Shown one piece after another: positions 41,226-49,533 of a stretch of 64,000 nucleotides of DNA (position 1 is the stretch's first letter; each line of letters starts with the position of its first letter). The notes under the pieces are model-generated. The model made no database searches. It saw only the letters and a list, made by a program, of their open reading frames with translations, and was not told where the DNA came from. The DNA is from Thermoflexus hugenholtzii JAD2. Its GTDB lineage: Bacteria; Chloroflexota; Anaerolineae; Thermoflexales; Thermoflexaceae. The DNA lies in assembly GCF_900187885.1 (NCBI RefSeq), contig NZ_FYEK01000022.1, positions 60,001 to 124,000 on the forward strand, written 5' to 3'. Position numbers and translations under genes: made by a program.

Positions 41226-42763
41226 GCCCCCACAGCCTCCTCGAAGATCAACCCGCCTACGGTCAGCAGGATGATATCATACGCCAGCATCATCTGCATC
41301 CATGTCCCCCATCCCTCGGGGTCCCCCTCCAGGGCTGCCCGGGTGCCCTGGATCCCGGCGATGAGCAACGGGGCAGCGACCGGGAACAGCAGGATGGGCA
41401 GCAGCAGCTCCCGGGCGCGGGCCGCCATGGCCATCGCAGATAGAAGGGTGGTCACCCCGGCCAGCCCGGCCGTCCCCAGGACCAGCAGCAGCAGGATCCG
41501 GGGCTCCCAAAGGGAGAGGTTGAAGAAGACCGCGGCGGCCAGCAGGGAGAGGCCGATCACCAGCGCGAGCAGCAGCCCGTGGACGAGGGCCTTGCCGGCG
41601 AACAAGGCGCTGCGATCCACCGGGGCCATGAGCAGCCCCTCCCATGTCCCCCGGTCCATCTCCGCCGCCATCATCCGTCCCACCCCCAGGCTGCTGGCGA
41701 AAAGCAGCAGCATCCAGAGGAAGGCCGGCACCACGGCGCGGGCCAGATCCGGGCGCAGCTCGAAGGCGGCCCCGAACAGGAACAGGCTCAGCCCGGCCAG
41801 GGTCAGGGTCGGCGTCAGGGCCTCCCGGGCCCGTCCTTCCACGCGCAGATCCTTCCCGAGCAACGCCCGGAGCACGCGCAGCTCCCCGTGTCCGCCGGTT
41901 GGAACCCCCGGTGAGGCGCGCGGAGGGGTCCCGACGCTCCCCTCCGGTCGCACCCGGTTGGGCGCCGGCTCCCTCGCCTGGGGCGGACGAAGGGCCTGTC
42001 GGCCCTCGGCGGGCCGGAGGGCGGACGCATAGATCTCCCGCAGGGCCTCCGCGGGGAGATCCTGCGGAGCGCCTTCGGCGACGCAGCGTCCGCCGGCCAG
42101 CACCACCACCCGATGGGCCAGGGAGGCGGCCGCCGGCTCATGCAGGGCGATCAATAGGGCACGCCCCTGATCGGCCAGCATCCGGAGGGCCTCCTGCGCC
42201 CGGTCCATCCCCACCACGTCCAGCCCGGTGAAGGGTTCGTCCAAGAGCAGCACCGGGGCCGGCGAGAGCAGCACCCGGGCCAGGGCGAGCCGTTGCAGCA
42301 TCCCTCGGGAGAACGTCCGAACCGGATCCCGGGCCCGGTCCGCCAAGCCCATCCGCTCCAGGGCCGCGCGCAGCGCCTCGGGATCCTCCGGCCAGCCGTA
42401 GAGGCGCTGGGCGAAGCGCAGGTTCTCCTCCGCGGTGAGGTCCGGGTAGAGCCAGGGCTGATGGCCCAGCAAGGTGACCTGTGCCCGCACGCCCACGCCA
42501 TCCGGCGGCCAGCGCCGATCCCCCACATAGACGACGCCGGCGGTGGGGCGGAGGAGGGTGGCCAGCACCCGGAGCAGGGTGCTCTTGCCGGCGCCGTTTG
42601 GCCCCATCAGGGCCACGATCTCCCCCGGGCGCACGCTCAGGGAGATCCCGCGCAGCGCCCACCGGGGCCCGAAGGCCTTCGTCACCCCATCCGCGCGCAG
42701 GATCGGGGGCGCGCTCCACGCGGTTCCCGCCTCATCCTCGTGAGCGTGTGTTCGGATATCCAC
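41222..42763 (-). CDS. ccmAB: Fused CcmA-CcmB haem-release ABC protein
   Basis: A 513-aa fusion. Residues ~20-235 are CcmA: Walker A GPNGAGKST (54-62), a signature written FSRGMLQRLALARVLL rather than LSGGQ, Walker B PVLLLDEPFTGLD and a switch His in LIALHEP. A Pro/Arg/Gly-rich linker (~250-290) joins it to CcmB, six helices beginning LRVLRALLGKDLRVE with MDRGTWEGLLMAPVDRSAL. The CcmABCD complex uses ATP to free haem-loaded CcmE. The fusion fixes a 1:1 stoichiometry. Confidence 0.93.
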   Translation of the reverse strand: MDIRTHAHEDEAGTAWSAPPILRADGVTKAFGPRWALRGISLSVRPGEIVALMGPNGAGKSTLLRVLATLLRPTAGVVYVGDRRWPPDGVGVRAQVTLLGHQPWLYPDLTAEENLRFAQRLYGWPEDPEALRAALERMGLADRARDPVRTFSRGMLQRLALARVLLSPAPVLLLDEPFTGLDVVGMDRAQEALRMLADQGRALLIALHEPAAASLAHRVVVLAGGRCVAEGAPQDLPAEALREIYASALRPAEGRQALRPPQAREPAPNRVRPEGSVGTPPRASPGVPTGGHGELRVLRALLGKDLRVEGRAREALTPTLTLAGLSLFLFGAAFELRPDLARAVVPAFLWMLLLFASSLGVGRMMAAEMDRGTWEGLLMAPVDRSALFAGKALVHGLLLALVIGLSLLAAAVFFNLSLWEPRILLLLVLGTAGLAGVTTLLSAMAMAARARELLLPILLFPVAAPLLIAGIQGTRAALEGDPEGWGTWMQMMLAYDIILLTVGGLIFEEAVGA

Positions 42764-42821
42764 GGACGGTGCCGATCTCCTTTAGAATCGGATTTCGGTC
42801 GACTCTGGCCGCTGGCCGAAG

Positions 42822-42957
42822 GCCTTCGCGCCGATTGAAATCGGCCTTCTAAGGCGCTGCGCGCCGGGCGTCGGCCTTCGCCGACGCAAGGGATGCCTTT
42901 TCGGTCGGCGCAGGCCGACCGTCGGCCGAAGGCCTCCCCAGGCCGAATTCATTCGGC
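42822..42957. repeat. Family B mosaic repeat, copy 3
   Basis: GCCGATTGAAATCGGCC, GGGCGTCGGCCTTCGCCGACG, GTCGGCGCAGGCCGACCG, CGTCGGCCGAAGGCC and GAATTCATTCGGC in the same order as the other copies. The TGA of the minus-strand cytochrome gene (42949-42951) is part of the terminal GAATTCATTC block. Confidence 0.75.
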
Positions 42958-44661
42958 ACCCATCCGCCGCATGGCGCGGGCCTTCAGGGCGGCCCGCCGT
43001 CGGCGGTAGGTCGCTTCGTCCACCTCCCCTGCCGCATAGGCCTCGTCCAGCCGGGCGAGCTCCTCAATGGGATCCACCGGCCGGCCCCAACGGATCCACA
43101 CGATCCCGGCCGCCAGCCCTGCGCTGAGGATCAGCAGGACCGGGACCAGCCAGCCGGGAGCCGCCGAGCGCGGCCGCAGGGCGAGGGTCACCGCCTGCCC
43201 CGGAGCCGGAGGGCGGACCTCATAGAGACGATACACGGTTGACCCCAAAGTGCGCACGCCCAGATCCCGGATCCCGGGGCCGGTCGCTTCCATTGCATCG
43301 CCCGCGATCAGCAGGTTCCACTGAGCGACCGGATACAGGGAGCGCAGGGTCAGCGTCCGCGCCCGGGCCAGGGGGAGCTCATATCCAAACGCCGTCTGAT
43401 AGCCCATCCCGGGCGGGACCGCCGCGGTGTCGATCAAGCGTTCTCCTTCCTGCCGGTAACGGACGCCCAGCTCGCCCTCCGCGATCTGGAGGTTGGACGC
43501 GCCCGGAGGAAGAAAGAAGATCATCCCCGGGCTCCCGGCGCCTCCGTAGGCGGCCGGTCCCCGGTTCGAGTAGATCCAGATCTCGGTCACCAGCAGGCGA
43601 TCCGCCAGCGGCTGCAGGATCCAGTGGGCCTGATCGATGTGGATCCCTCCCGGGTCTGCTGTCCGGTCGAAGACCATCAGCGTCACCGTGAGCGCCTGCC
43701 CGGCGGTCAGGGTGAGCGGATGGGCCGCCGGGTAAGCGATCTCCTGCCACTCCGCCATCGGGAGGTAATCGGCCTCCGGATACACCGGTACCTCAGGGAA
43801 GCGGAAGCTCCCATCGGCCGCCGTGCGGGTCGTCTGCGAGAAGATCGGGGAGGACCCGATCAGGGCGTAGAGGGTGACGGTGACGCCGGCCGCGGGCGCC
43901 TCGGTCGCGCCGTGGAGGACCTGGCCGCTCACCTCGGCGCTCCCGGTCGGGCGAGGTGGATCCCGAACCTCTCGATCCGCGACGGCGAAGGCCAGATCCG
44001 GGAGATAAGCGACGAGGGCCTGCCGGATCTCCGGGGCGAGCTCGGGCAGACCGGCGTGGGCGGGGACCCGTTCCGGCCGCAGCGCTTCGATCCATGCGGC
44101 GGGGGCCGCCCGGAGCACCCGCTCTGGATCGGCGAGGGGAGCCATCTCCGCGTGTCCATCTGTGCCGTGGCATGTCGCGCACGCCTCCCGGTAGCGCTGT
44201 GGGGCGCTGGCCCGGGCTTCGGACGGCACGGCCAGAGACCAGGCGTAGAAAACGACGGCCCAGCGCTCCGCCTCGCTGAGGGCGTTCGCCCAGGGCGGCA
44301 TGCCCCGCTCCGGTCGCCCCTCACTGACCACTCGGAACCAGTCCCACAGGGAAGCGGTGCGGGCGGCGAAGTCCTGCGTCAGGTCCAGGCGGGCGTCCGG
44401 GAAGCGGGCGCGGAGGGCGGCCGCCTGAGGGCCGTCGCCGCGCCCCAGCGCGCCGTGGCACGCGGCGCAGCGTTCCCGGAAGATCGTCTGACCGGTCTTG
44501 AGGGAGAGGGAGGCCGGGGGAAGCGCCGGCGTGGGGGTAGGCACGGGCTGCGTCCGGAAGGGGACATCCCCCGCGGGCGGAGGGGCGGCCAGGGTCAGGG
44601 AGCAGCCGGTGAGGAGGATCCCGGCGAGCAGAAGAAGCGCACGGGGAGGGTTTGGGATCAT
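42949..44661 (-). CDS. Dihaem cytochrome c lipoprotein with beta domains and C-terminal short helix domain
   Basis: A 570-aa protein. Lipobox LTGC (Cys20) gives a membrane anchor; two c-type haem sites follow, CAACH (65-69) and CATCH (161-165), with Met in PERGMPPW as a possible axial ligand. Residues ~235-470 are beta-rich, opening with a carboxypeptidase-regulatory-like segment (SGQVLHGATEAPAAGVTVTL). A membrane helix near 505 is followed by a SHOCT-like end (LARLDEAYAAGEVDEATYRR). It sits inside the ccm operon and is a probable client and electron carrier. Its stop codon comes from a family B repeat. Confidence 0.85.
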   Translation of the reverse strand: MIPNPPRALLLLAGILLTGCSLTLAAPPPAGDVPFRTQPVPTPTPALPPASLSLKTGQTIFRERCAACHGALGRGDGPQAAALRARFPDARLDLTQDFAARTASLWDWFRVVSEGRPERGMPPWANALSEAERWAVVFYAWSLAVPSEARASAPQRYREACATCHGTDGHAEMAPLADPERVLRAAPAAWIEALRPERVPAHAGLPELAPEIRQALVAYLPDLAFAVADREVRDPPRPTGSAEVSGQVLHGATEAPAAGVTVTLYALIGSSPIFSQTTRTAADGSFRFPEVPVYPEADYLPMAEWQEIAYPAAHPLTLTAGQALTVTLMVFDRTADPGGIHIDQAHWILQPLADRLLVTEIWIYSNRGPAAYGGAGSPGMIFFLPPGASNLQIAEGELGVRYRQEGERLIDTAAVPPGMGYQTAFGYELPLARARTLTLRSLYPVAQWNLLIAGDAMEATGPGIRDLGVRTLGSTVYRLYEVRPPAPGQAVTLALRPRSAAPGWLVPVLLILSAGLAAGIVWIRWGRPVDPIEELARLDEAYAAGEVDEATYRRRRAALKARAMRRMGAE

Positions 44662-45008
44662 CGCGACTCCCTCCGGAGCTGGGCGCGGCGGGCTCGGACC
44701 GCCGCCTCGATTTGCGCCTCAAGATCCGGGATCTCGCCTTCTCCTTGCAAGGCCCCTCCCACCGCAACGCCCTCCTGCAGGTAGCGCTGGCGCAGGGACC
44801 GGTAATCCTCCTCCGGGATCTTCCCCATCCGCCAATCCGTCTCCAGATCCCACAGGGCCCTCAGGATCCGCTCATACTGCGCCCGGAGGGCCTCCCGATC
44901 TTGCGGCGGATGGAGCGGTTCTTTCCCCCGGAGCGGGCTCAGGACGTAGAGCAGGGTGAGCAGGGTGATCCCGAAGCCGAGCAGCAGAGCCACGAGGGTC
45001 TCTCCCAT
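44658..45008 (-). CDS. CcmI-like small membrane protein
   Basis: A 116-aa protein: one N-terminal helix (LVALLLGFGITLLTLLYVL), then a charged helical part with YERILRALWDLETDWRMGKI and EEDYRSLRQRYLQEG. This one-helix-plus-coiled-coil pattern resembles the N-terminal part of CcmI, which chaperones apocytochrome, without the TPR domain. Start overlaps the cytochrome gene direction by four bases at its stop (ATGA). Naming is by position and pattern only. Confidence 0.7.
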   Translation of the reverse strand: MGETLVALLLGFGITLLTLLYVLSPLRGKEPLHPPQDREALRAQYERILRALWDLETDWRMGKIPEEDYRSLRQRYLQEGVAVGGALQGEGEIPDLEAQIEAAVRARRAQLRRESR

Positions 45009-45017
45009 CCCGCGCTC

Positions 45018-45557
45018 CTATTTCACCAGCGGATCGAGAACGGCCTCCAGCTCCCCGGGCCGGATCGGCGCCGCCTTATAGAAAACCACCTGGCCCTCCG
45101 GGTCCACCACGAAGGTCTCGGGGACGCCGGTGATGCGATACAGGCGGGAGATCCGCGTGCCCAGATCCGGGCCGTTGGGGTAGGTGATCTCGAACCGCCG
45201 CAGGTAATCCAGGGCGGCGGAGGGGACGTCCAGGTAATCCACGCCCACGAAGATCACGCCGCGCTCCCGGTATTTCCGCCACAGGGCTTCCAGCAGGGGA
45301 GCTTCCTCCTCGCACGGCTTACACCAGGAGGCCCAGAAGTTGATCACCACGGGATGCCCGCGCCACTCCCGCAGCCGGAATTCCCGGATCCCCAACCCGC
45401 CGTCGTAGTCCTCATAAAGTGAGAGGGTGAAATCCGGCGCCGGCCCGGCGGTCGGTGCGGTCCGCCCCCGTTCGATGAAGGCCCAGCCGAGCAGGGCGAG
45501 GAAGATCAGGGCGACCGTGATGGGTACCCCCCAGCTCCATCGTCCCATCCGGGGCAT
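45018..45557 (-). CDS. ccmG: Thiol-disulphide oxidoreductase CcmG/ResA-like
   Basis: A 179-aa protein anchored by an N-terminal helix (PITVALIFLALLGWAFIE). Thioredoxin fold with NFWASWCKPCEEEAPLLEAL (C79, C82), VDYLDVPSAALDYLRRFEI and cis-Pro GVPETFVVDPEGQV, typical of CcmG. It reduces apocytochrome cysteines before haem ligation. Position between ccmH and the ccmI-like gene fits. Confidence 0.93.
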   Translation of the reverse strand: MPRMGRWSWGVPITVALIFLALLGWAFIERGRTAPTAGPAPDFTLSLYEDYDGGLGIREFRLREWRGHPVVINFWASWCKPCEEEAPLLEALWRKYRERGVIFVGVDYLDVPSAALDYLRRFEITYPNGPDLGTRISRLYRITGVPETFVVDPEGQVVFYKAAPIRPGELEAVLDPLVK

Positions 45558-45566
45558 ACGGTCCTC

Positions 45567-46073
45567 CTACCAGTTCTCCCGCACCCATTGATCCAGGGCG
45601 CGGGCGGCTTCATCGGAGCCGGCTTCCGGGGGCACCTCCGGCGCGGGCGCCGGGCGGCGCCAGCGGGCGAGGCGGGAGGCCAGCCACAGTCCGGCGGCAG
45701 GCAGCCCGAGGGCCGGGATCAGCCACACTCCCAGACCGATCCCCCGGGGGGGCGGGACGGCCAGCACGCGCATCCCGTAGCGGGAGACGAAGAAATCCAC
45801 GATCTCCGTCTCGCTCCGGCCGGTCGCGAGCATGGAGCGGATCTCCTCCTTCCACTGGATGCACGTGGGCGTGTCGCAGACGTCCAGCGGCACGTTCTCG
45901 CACACCGGGCAATACAGCTGCCGGGCCACCCGGTTGACCTCGTCGTCGGGCACCGGGGGGACCGGGGTCTGGGCCCCGGCGGGCCGGGCTACCGCCAGGG
46001 CCCAAGCCAGGCAAGCAACGCCGAGTGCAAAGCCGAGAAGGCGGGGTCCTCGAATGCGCGCCCACTTCAACAT
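45567..46073 (-). CDS. ccmH: Cytochrome c maturation protein CcmH
   Basis: A 168-aa protein with an N-terminal helix, the active-site motif LYCPVCENVPLDVCDTPTC (C55, C58, C66, C71), EEIRSMLATGRSETEIVDFF and FVSRYGMRVL, then a C-terminal membrane helix (LGVWLIPALGLPAAGLWL). The canonical motif LRCxxC is slightly altered (LYCPVC) and two extra cysteines are present. It takes part in thiol handling of apocytochrome before haem attachment. Confidence 0.93.
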   Translation of the reverse strand: MLKWARIRGPRLLGFALGVACLAWALAVARPAGAQTPVPPVPDDEVNRVARQLYCPVCENVPLDVCDTPTCIQWKEEIRSMLATGRSETEIVDFFVSRYGMRVLAVPPPRGIGLGVWLIPALGLPAAGLWLASRLARWRRPAPAPEVPPEAGSDEAARALDQWVRENW

Positions 46074-46082
46074 GGCTTTCCC

Positions 46083-48089
46083 TCACGAGACAATCGATGG
46101 CTCCTCCTGAAGCCGGGGACGGATCATCTGGGGAGCCGGCGCCGGCGTGGGCCGAGGCCACAGGGCCACCAGCGTCCCCAGGATCAGGACGATCCCTCCG
46201 ATCCAGATCCAGGAGACCAGCGGGTTGATGAAGATCTTGAAGGTTGCCCGGTTCCCGCCCTCCACCCATCCGCTCAGCAGGATGTAGAGATCCTCCTTGA
46301 GCGTGGCCCGCAGGGCCGGGGGCGTCAGGCTCTCTCCGCTGTCGTATTGCAGCACGTAGGGATAGAGATCGGCGAGGAGATTCCCCCGGGCGTCGAAGGC
46401 TCGCACCCAGGCCTGTGTGACCACCACGTCCGGCTCCGTCGCCGGGGTGTATTGTCGGATCCCTTGATACACCAGCCGGTAGCCGCCGAGGGAGAGCGCC
46501 TCCCCCAGCTGCAGGGTGCGCTGGGTCTCCTGCGGGTAGGCCTGGGAGCCGATCACCCCGATCCCGATCAGCACCACGCCGAGGTGGACGAGGTAACCCC
46601 CGTAACGGCGGGGGCTGCGGGCCAGCAGCCGGGCCAGGGCGGTCGGCCAGGGCTCCCCCGTGGCGCGGCGCCGCGCCCGCACCCCCAGCCCATAATCCAG
46701 CAGGGTCCCCCACCCGGCGAAGGCGCACAGGCCGAACCCCACCAGGGCCCAGGGCATCGACACCCCCAGGGCCCGGGCGAGGGCCATCGCCCCCAGCCCG
46801 GCCATAGCCGAGGAGCCCACCGCCAGCCTCAGGGAAGCCCCCGGCGTCCGTCGCCAGCGGAGGAAGGGGATCACCCCCATCAGCAAGTAGAGGCCCGCGA
46901 ACAGCGGCCCGGTCACCTGATTGTAATATGGGGGACCTACCGTAAGCTTCTCGTTAAACAGCAGCTCAGAGAACATCGGATAGAACGTGCCCCAGAAGAC
47001 CGCGAAGGCGATCCCCAGGAAGAGCCAGTTGTTGAGCAGGAAGAACGTCTCCCGGGAGAGCCAGGCCTCGATGCGGTTCTCCGCCCGCAGGAGCTCCCAG
47101 CGGGCGGTCAGCAGGGCCAGGGAGCCCACCAGCACCAGCCCCACGTAGATCAAGAAAGGCCCCCCGATGGCCGAGCGGGCGAAGGCATGCACCGAGGCGA
47201 TCACCCCCGTGCGCGTGATGAACGTCCCCAGGATCACCAGCGCATAGGTGAGGATGATCAGCAGCGCCGTCCACACCTTCAGCATGCCCCGGCGCTCCTG
47301 CACCATCACCGAGTGCAGGAAGGCGGTCCCGGTCAGCCAGGGGAGCAAGGCCGCGTTCTCCACCGGATCCCATCCCCAGTAGCCGCCCCAGCCCAGCACG
47401 TCGTAGGCCCAGCGGGCCCCCACCAGCAGGCCCAGGCTCAGGAACAGCCAGGCCACCAGGGCCCACCGCCGCAGCAGCGGGATCCATTCATCATCCCGCC
47501 GGCCGGCCAGCAGGGCGGCGATGACGATGGCGTAGGGGACGGTGAAGCCGACGAAGCCGAGATAGAGCAGCGGGGGATGGGCGATCATCCCCGGATGGCG
47601 CAACAGGGGGTTCAACCCCCGTCCATCCGCCGGCGGGACGGGGAAGGTCTCGAAGGGGTTGGCGAAGAACCGGTTGAGCAGCAGGAAGAACGTCTGGGTC
47701 AGCAGCAGGACGCCGGCGATGAAGGGCCGGAGGTCCCGGGGGAAGCGATCGGCGCGGGCCATGGCCGCGAAGAGGAAGAGGCTCATCAGCCAGGACCAGA
47801 AGAGCAGGGAGCCGTTCTGGCCGCCCCACAGGGCGGTGATCTTGAGGAAGAGCGGCTGGGTCTGCCGGGAGACCTGGGCGACGTAGATCAGGCGGAAGTC
47901 ATCCGCGAGGAGGGCGGACTCCAGCAGGAGCACGGCCAGGGTGAGCAGCGGGGCCATCACCAGGCCGATGCGTCGGGCCACCTCCCCCCATCGCGCCTCC
48001 CGACGCCACCCCGCATAAAAGGCTAAGGCCGTCCCCGCCAGGCCCAGCCCCCACGCCAGATCCAGCACCAGCTCCCCCAGCAGGCTCAT
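46083..48089 (-). CDS. ccmF: Cytochrome c haem lyase CcmF
   Basis: A 668-aa protein with ~15 helices. The WWD-type haem motif reads WGGYWGWDPVENAALLPWL (~residues 235-253). Flanking conserved parts include MIAHPPLLYLGFVGF with a haem-ligand His and TFITRTGVIASVHAFARSA. It joins haem from CcmE to the cysteines of apocytochrome with CcmH. A very long plus-strand open frame over the same DNA is a composition shadow. Confidence 0.96.
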   Translation of the reverse strand: MSLLGELVLDLAWGLGLAGTALAFYAGWRREARWGEVARRIGLVMAPLLTLAVLLLESALLADDFRLIYVAQVSRQTQPLFLKITALWGGQNGSLLFWSWLMSLFLFAAMARADRFPRDLRPFIAGVLLLTQTFFLLLNRFFANPFETFPVPPADGRGLNPLLRHPGMIAHPPLLYLGFVGFTVPYAIVIAALLAGRRDDEWIPLLRRWALVAWLFLSLGLLVGARWAYDVLGWGGYWGWDPVENAALLPWLTGTAFLHSVMVQERRGMLKVWTALLIILTYALVILGTFITRTGVIASVHAFARSAIGGPFLIYVGLVLVGSLALLTARWELLRAENRIEAWLSRETFFLLNNWLFLGIAFAVFWGTFYPMFSELLFNEKLTVGPPYYNQVTGPLFAGLYLLMGVIPFLRWRRTPGASLRLAVGSSAMAGLGAMALARALGVSMPWALVGFGLCAFAGWGTLLDYGLGVRARRRATGEPWPTALARLLARSPRRYGGYLVHLGVVLIGIGVIGSQAYPQETQRTLQLGEALSLGGYRLVYQGIRQYTPATEPDVVVTQAWVRAFDARGNLLADLYPYVLQYDSGESLTPPALRATLKEDLYILLSGWVEGGNRATFKIFINPLVSWIWIGGIVLILGTLVALWPRPTPAPAPQMIRPRLQEEPSIVS

Positions 48090-48113
48090 CCCGCGACCTC
48101 CGGGTTCGGATCC

Positions 48114-48497
48114 TCACGAGCCAAGCGAAGCCAGCGTTCCCGATGGGGATTCATAGAGCACCACCCCCTTCGCCAGCACTTCCTCGCGGAAGAAGGGACG
48201 GTTCTGGATCTCCTCGAACTCCTCAGGGGTGTAAACCAAGAGATCCATGCCCACGCGGGGACGGAAGCGCTCCAGCATCTCCCCGATGCGCTCCAGGAAC
48301 GGACGCGAGGAGGGCATCACCACGACCAGATCCAGATCCGAGTCCGGATAGAGTCGGCCCTCCGTCAGGGAGCCGAACAGGATCACCTGTTGAGGCGCGT
48401 AATGGGTTCGCAGGAACTCCAGGAAGTGGGCCCGCTCGGCCTCCAGGGCGGCCCGCCGCTGCGGGAGCTTCTCCGGGAGAGGGGCATCCCGGACCAT
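48114..48497 (-). CDS. MNT-type minimal nucleotidyltransferase
   Basis: A 127-aa protein with the pol-beta nucleotidyltransferase core: LFGSLTEGRLYPDSDLDLVV (GS...G and DxD). Proteins of this kind are often antitoxins paired with a HEPN protein, but no HEPN gene is adjacent. Start ATG 48497 is set by TAGGAGGGCTT upstream; a longer frame to 48590 runs into ccmE and is rejected. Its place between ccmE and ccmF, inside the operon, is unusual. Confidence 0.85.
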   Translation of the reverse strand: MVRDAPLPEKLPQRRAALEAERAHFLEFLRTHYAPQQVILFGSLTEGRLYPDSDLDLVVVMPSSRPFLERIGEMLERFRPRVGMDLLVYTPEEFEEIQNRPFFREEVLAKGVVLYESPSGTLASLGS

Positions 48498-48507
48498 CCA
48501 AGCCCTC

Positions 48508-48927
48508 CTATCGGGAGGATCCCGTGGCGGCCTCCTCTTCATAGCGCGTCGGGCATTTGAGGAGGAGGGTTCGGGCGTAGAACACCCCATCCGGCCCCAG
48601 GGTGCCCTCCACGATCGCCTGGGCCTCGTTCTGGAGGAGGTCCGGCTTCACCCCCTGGTAGACCACCTTGAGCGGCGGGACCTTCCCGATGTCGGCCACC
48701 CGGTCCACCAGGCCGAACTCGATATGGAGCGTCTCCGGATCGTAGCGGATCGTCCCGCCGTCGACGATCCCGGAGAGGCGGATGGGGCGGCCCTGCAGGC
48801 TCGCCGCCCGCGCCTTCAGTTCGGAGACGGTGAGGTAATACTGGGACGCGCTGCGCAACCCGTTGACGATCAGCAACCCCAGGGCGGCTGCGAGCAAGCC
48901 GCCTCCCACCCAGAAGCGAGCGCGCAT
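48508..48927 (-). CDS. ccmE: Haem chaperone CcmE, CXXXY variant
   Basis: A 139-aa protein. N-terminal anchor (FWVGGGLLAAALGLLIVNGL), OB-fold with RLSGIVDGGTIRYDPETLHI and VPPLKVVYQGVKPDLLQNEA. The haem-binding motif, His-x-x-x-Tyr in E. coli, is C125-P-T-R-Y129 here. Cys-type CcmE is known from archaea and Desulfovibrio System I*. There CcmH is missing, whereas here ccmH and ccmG are both present. It heads the cytochrome maturation transcript. Confidence 0.92.
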   Translation of the reverse strand: MRARFWVGGGLLAAALGLLIVNGLRSASQYYLTVSELKARAASLQGRPIRLSGIVDGGTIRYDPETLHIEFGLVDRVADIGKVPPLKVVYQGVKPDLLQNEAQAIVEGTLGPDGVFYARTLLLKCPTRYEEEAATGSSR

Positions 48928-49146
48928 CCGAGGCCTCCAGGTCCGTGTTCTGCTTTGAGTCTAACACGTGGAGCGCGCTTCTTCCATCCCGTGCCAGGGA
49001 ATCGGGAGCCCGCCCTCCACAATCCAGCGAGGAAAGTGTCCCGGCGAGGGCCGAAGGGGAAGCCTGCCTTCGTCCATCGGAGGGGATGCGTGGGGCCAAC
49101 CGGTCCCCGGCGTGTCCGCGCCCGCGAGGGCGATCGCTGTGGGCGC

Positions 49147-49533
49147 TCAACGGCGGGCCTGGCGGGCTCTTCGAGACGGAGGCTCCTCCAGCCGGATCCA
49201 GACCACCGGCCCTCGGGGGCGGGAGATGGGGATCGGCTCGGGGAAGGCTTGAGGGTCGGTCAACACCCAGATGTAAAGCGGACGCCCCCGGGCGTAAGCC
49301 TCCAGGAACTCGGGATCCGCCCGGTGCCGGGAGCGCTGATGTCGCAGGGCCTCCACCGAGACCGGCCCTCGCACTTCCGCCAGCACCGCCGTCCCGATCC
49401 ATCCCCGCGGGCTGACGATCCCGATGCGCCCCCGGATGTGCGTCGGATACCGGCGGATCTCCCAGGTCTTCTTCCCCAACACGATGTATGTGGCGTAAGG
49501 CTCCTGCACGATCAACCCCAGCTCCGGGCGCAT
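49147..49533 (-). CDS. ASCH-domain protein
   Basis: A 128-aa protein with the ASCH fold: LIVQEPYATYIVLGKKTWEI (the GxKxxExR-type motif written GKKTWEIRR), IRGRIGIVSPRG and WVLTDPQAFPEP. ASCH proteins bind RNA or act as amidohydrolases on modified nucleosides; the role here is unknown. Start at ATG 49533 has AGGAGGGAAAG upstream. The DNA just upstream holds the antitoxin relic described next. Confidence 0.85.
   Translation of the reverse strand: MRPELGLIVQEPYATYIVLGKKTWEIRRYPTHIRGRIGIVSPRGWIGTAVLAEVRGPVSVEALRHQRSRHRADPEFLEAYARGRPLYIWVLTDPQAFPEPIPISRPRGPVVWIRLEEPPSRRARQARR

Noticed and set aside
45588-48026. An 812-codon open frame on the plus strand over ccmF-ccmH
   Set aside because: Low-complexity Gln/Gly/Pro/His/Arg composition; the minus strand holds unmistakable ccm genes here.
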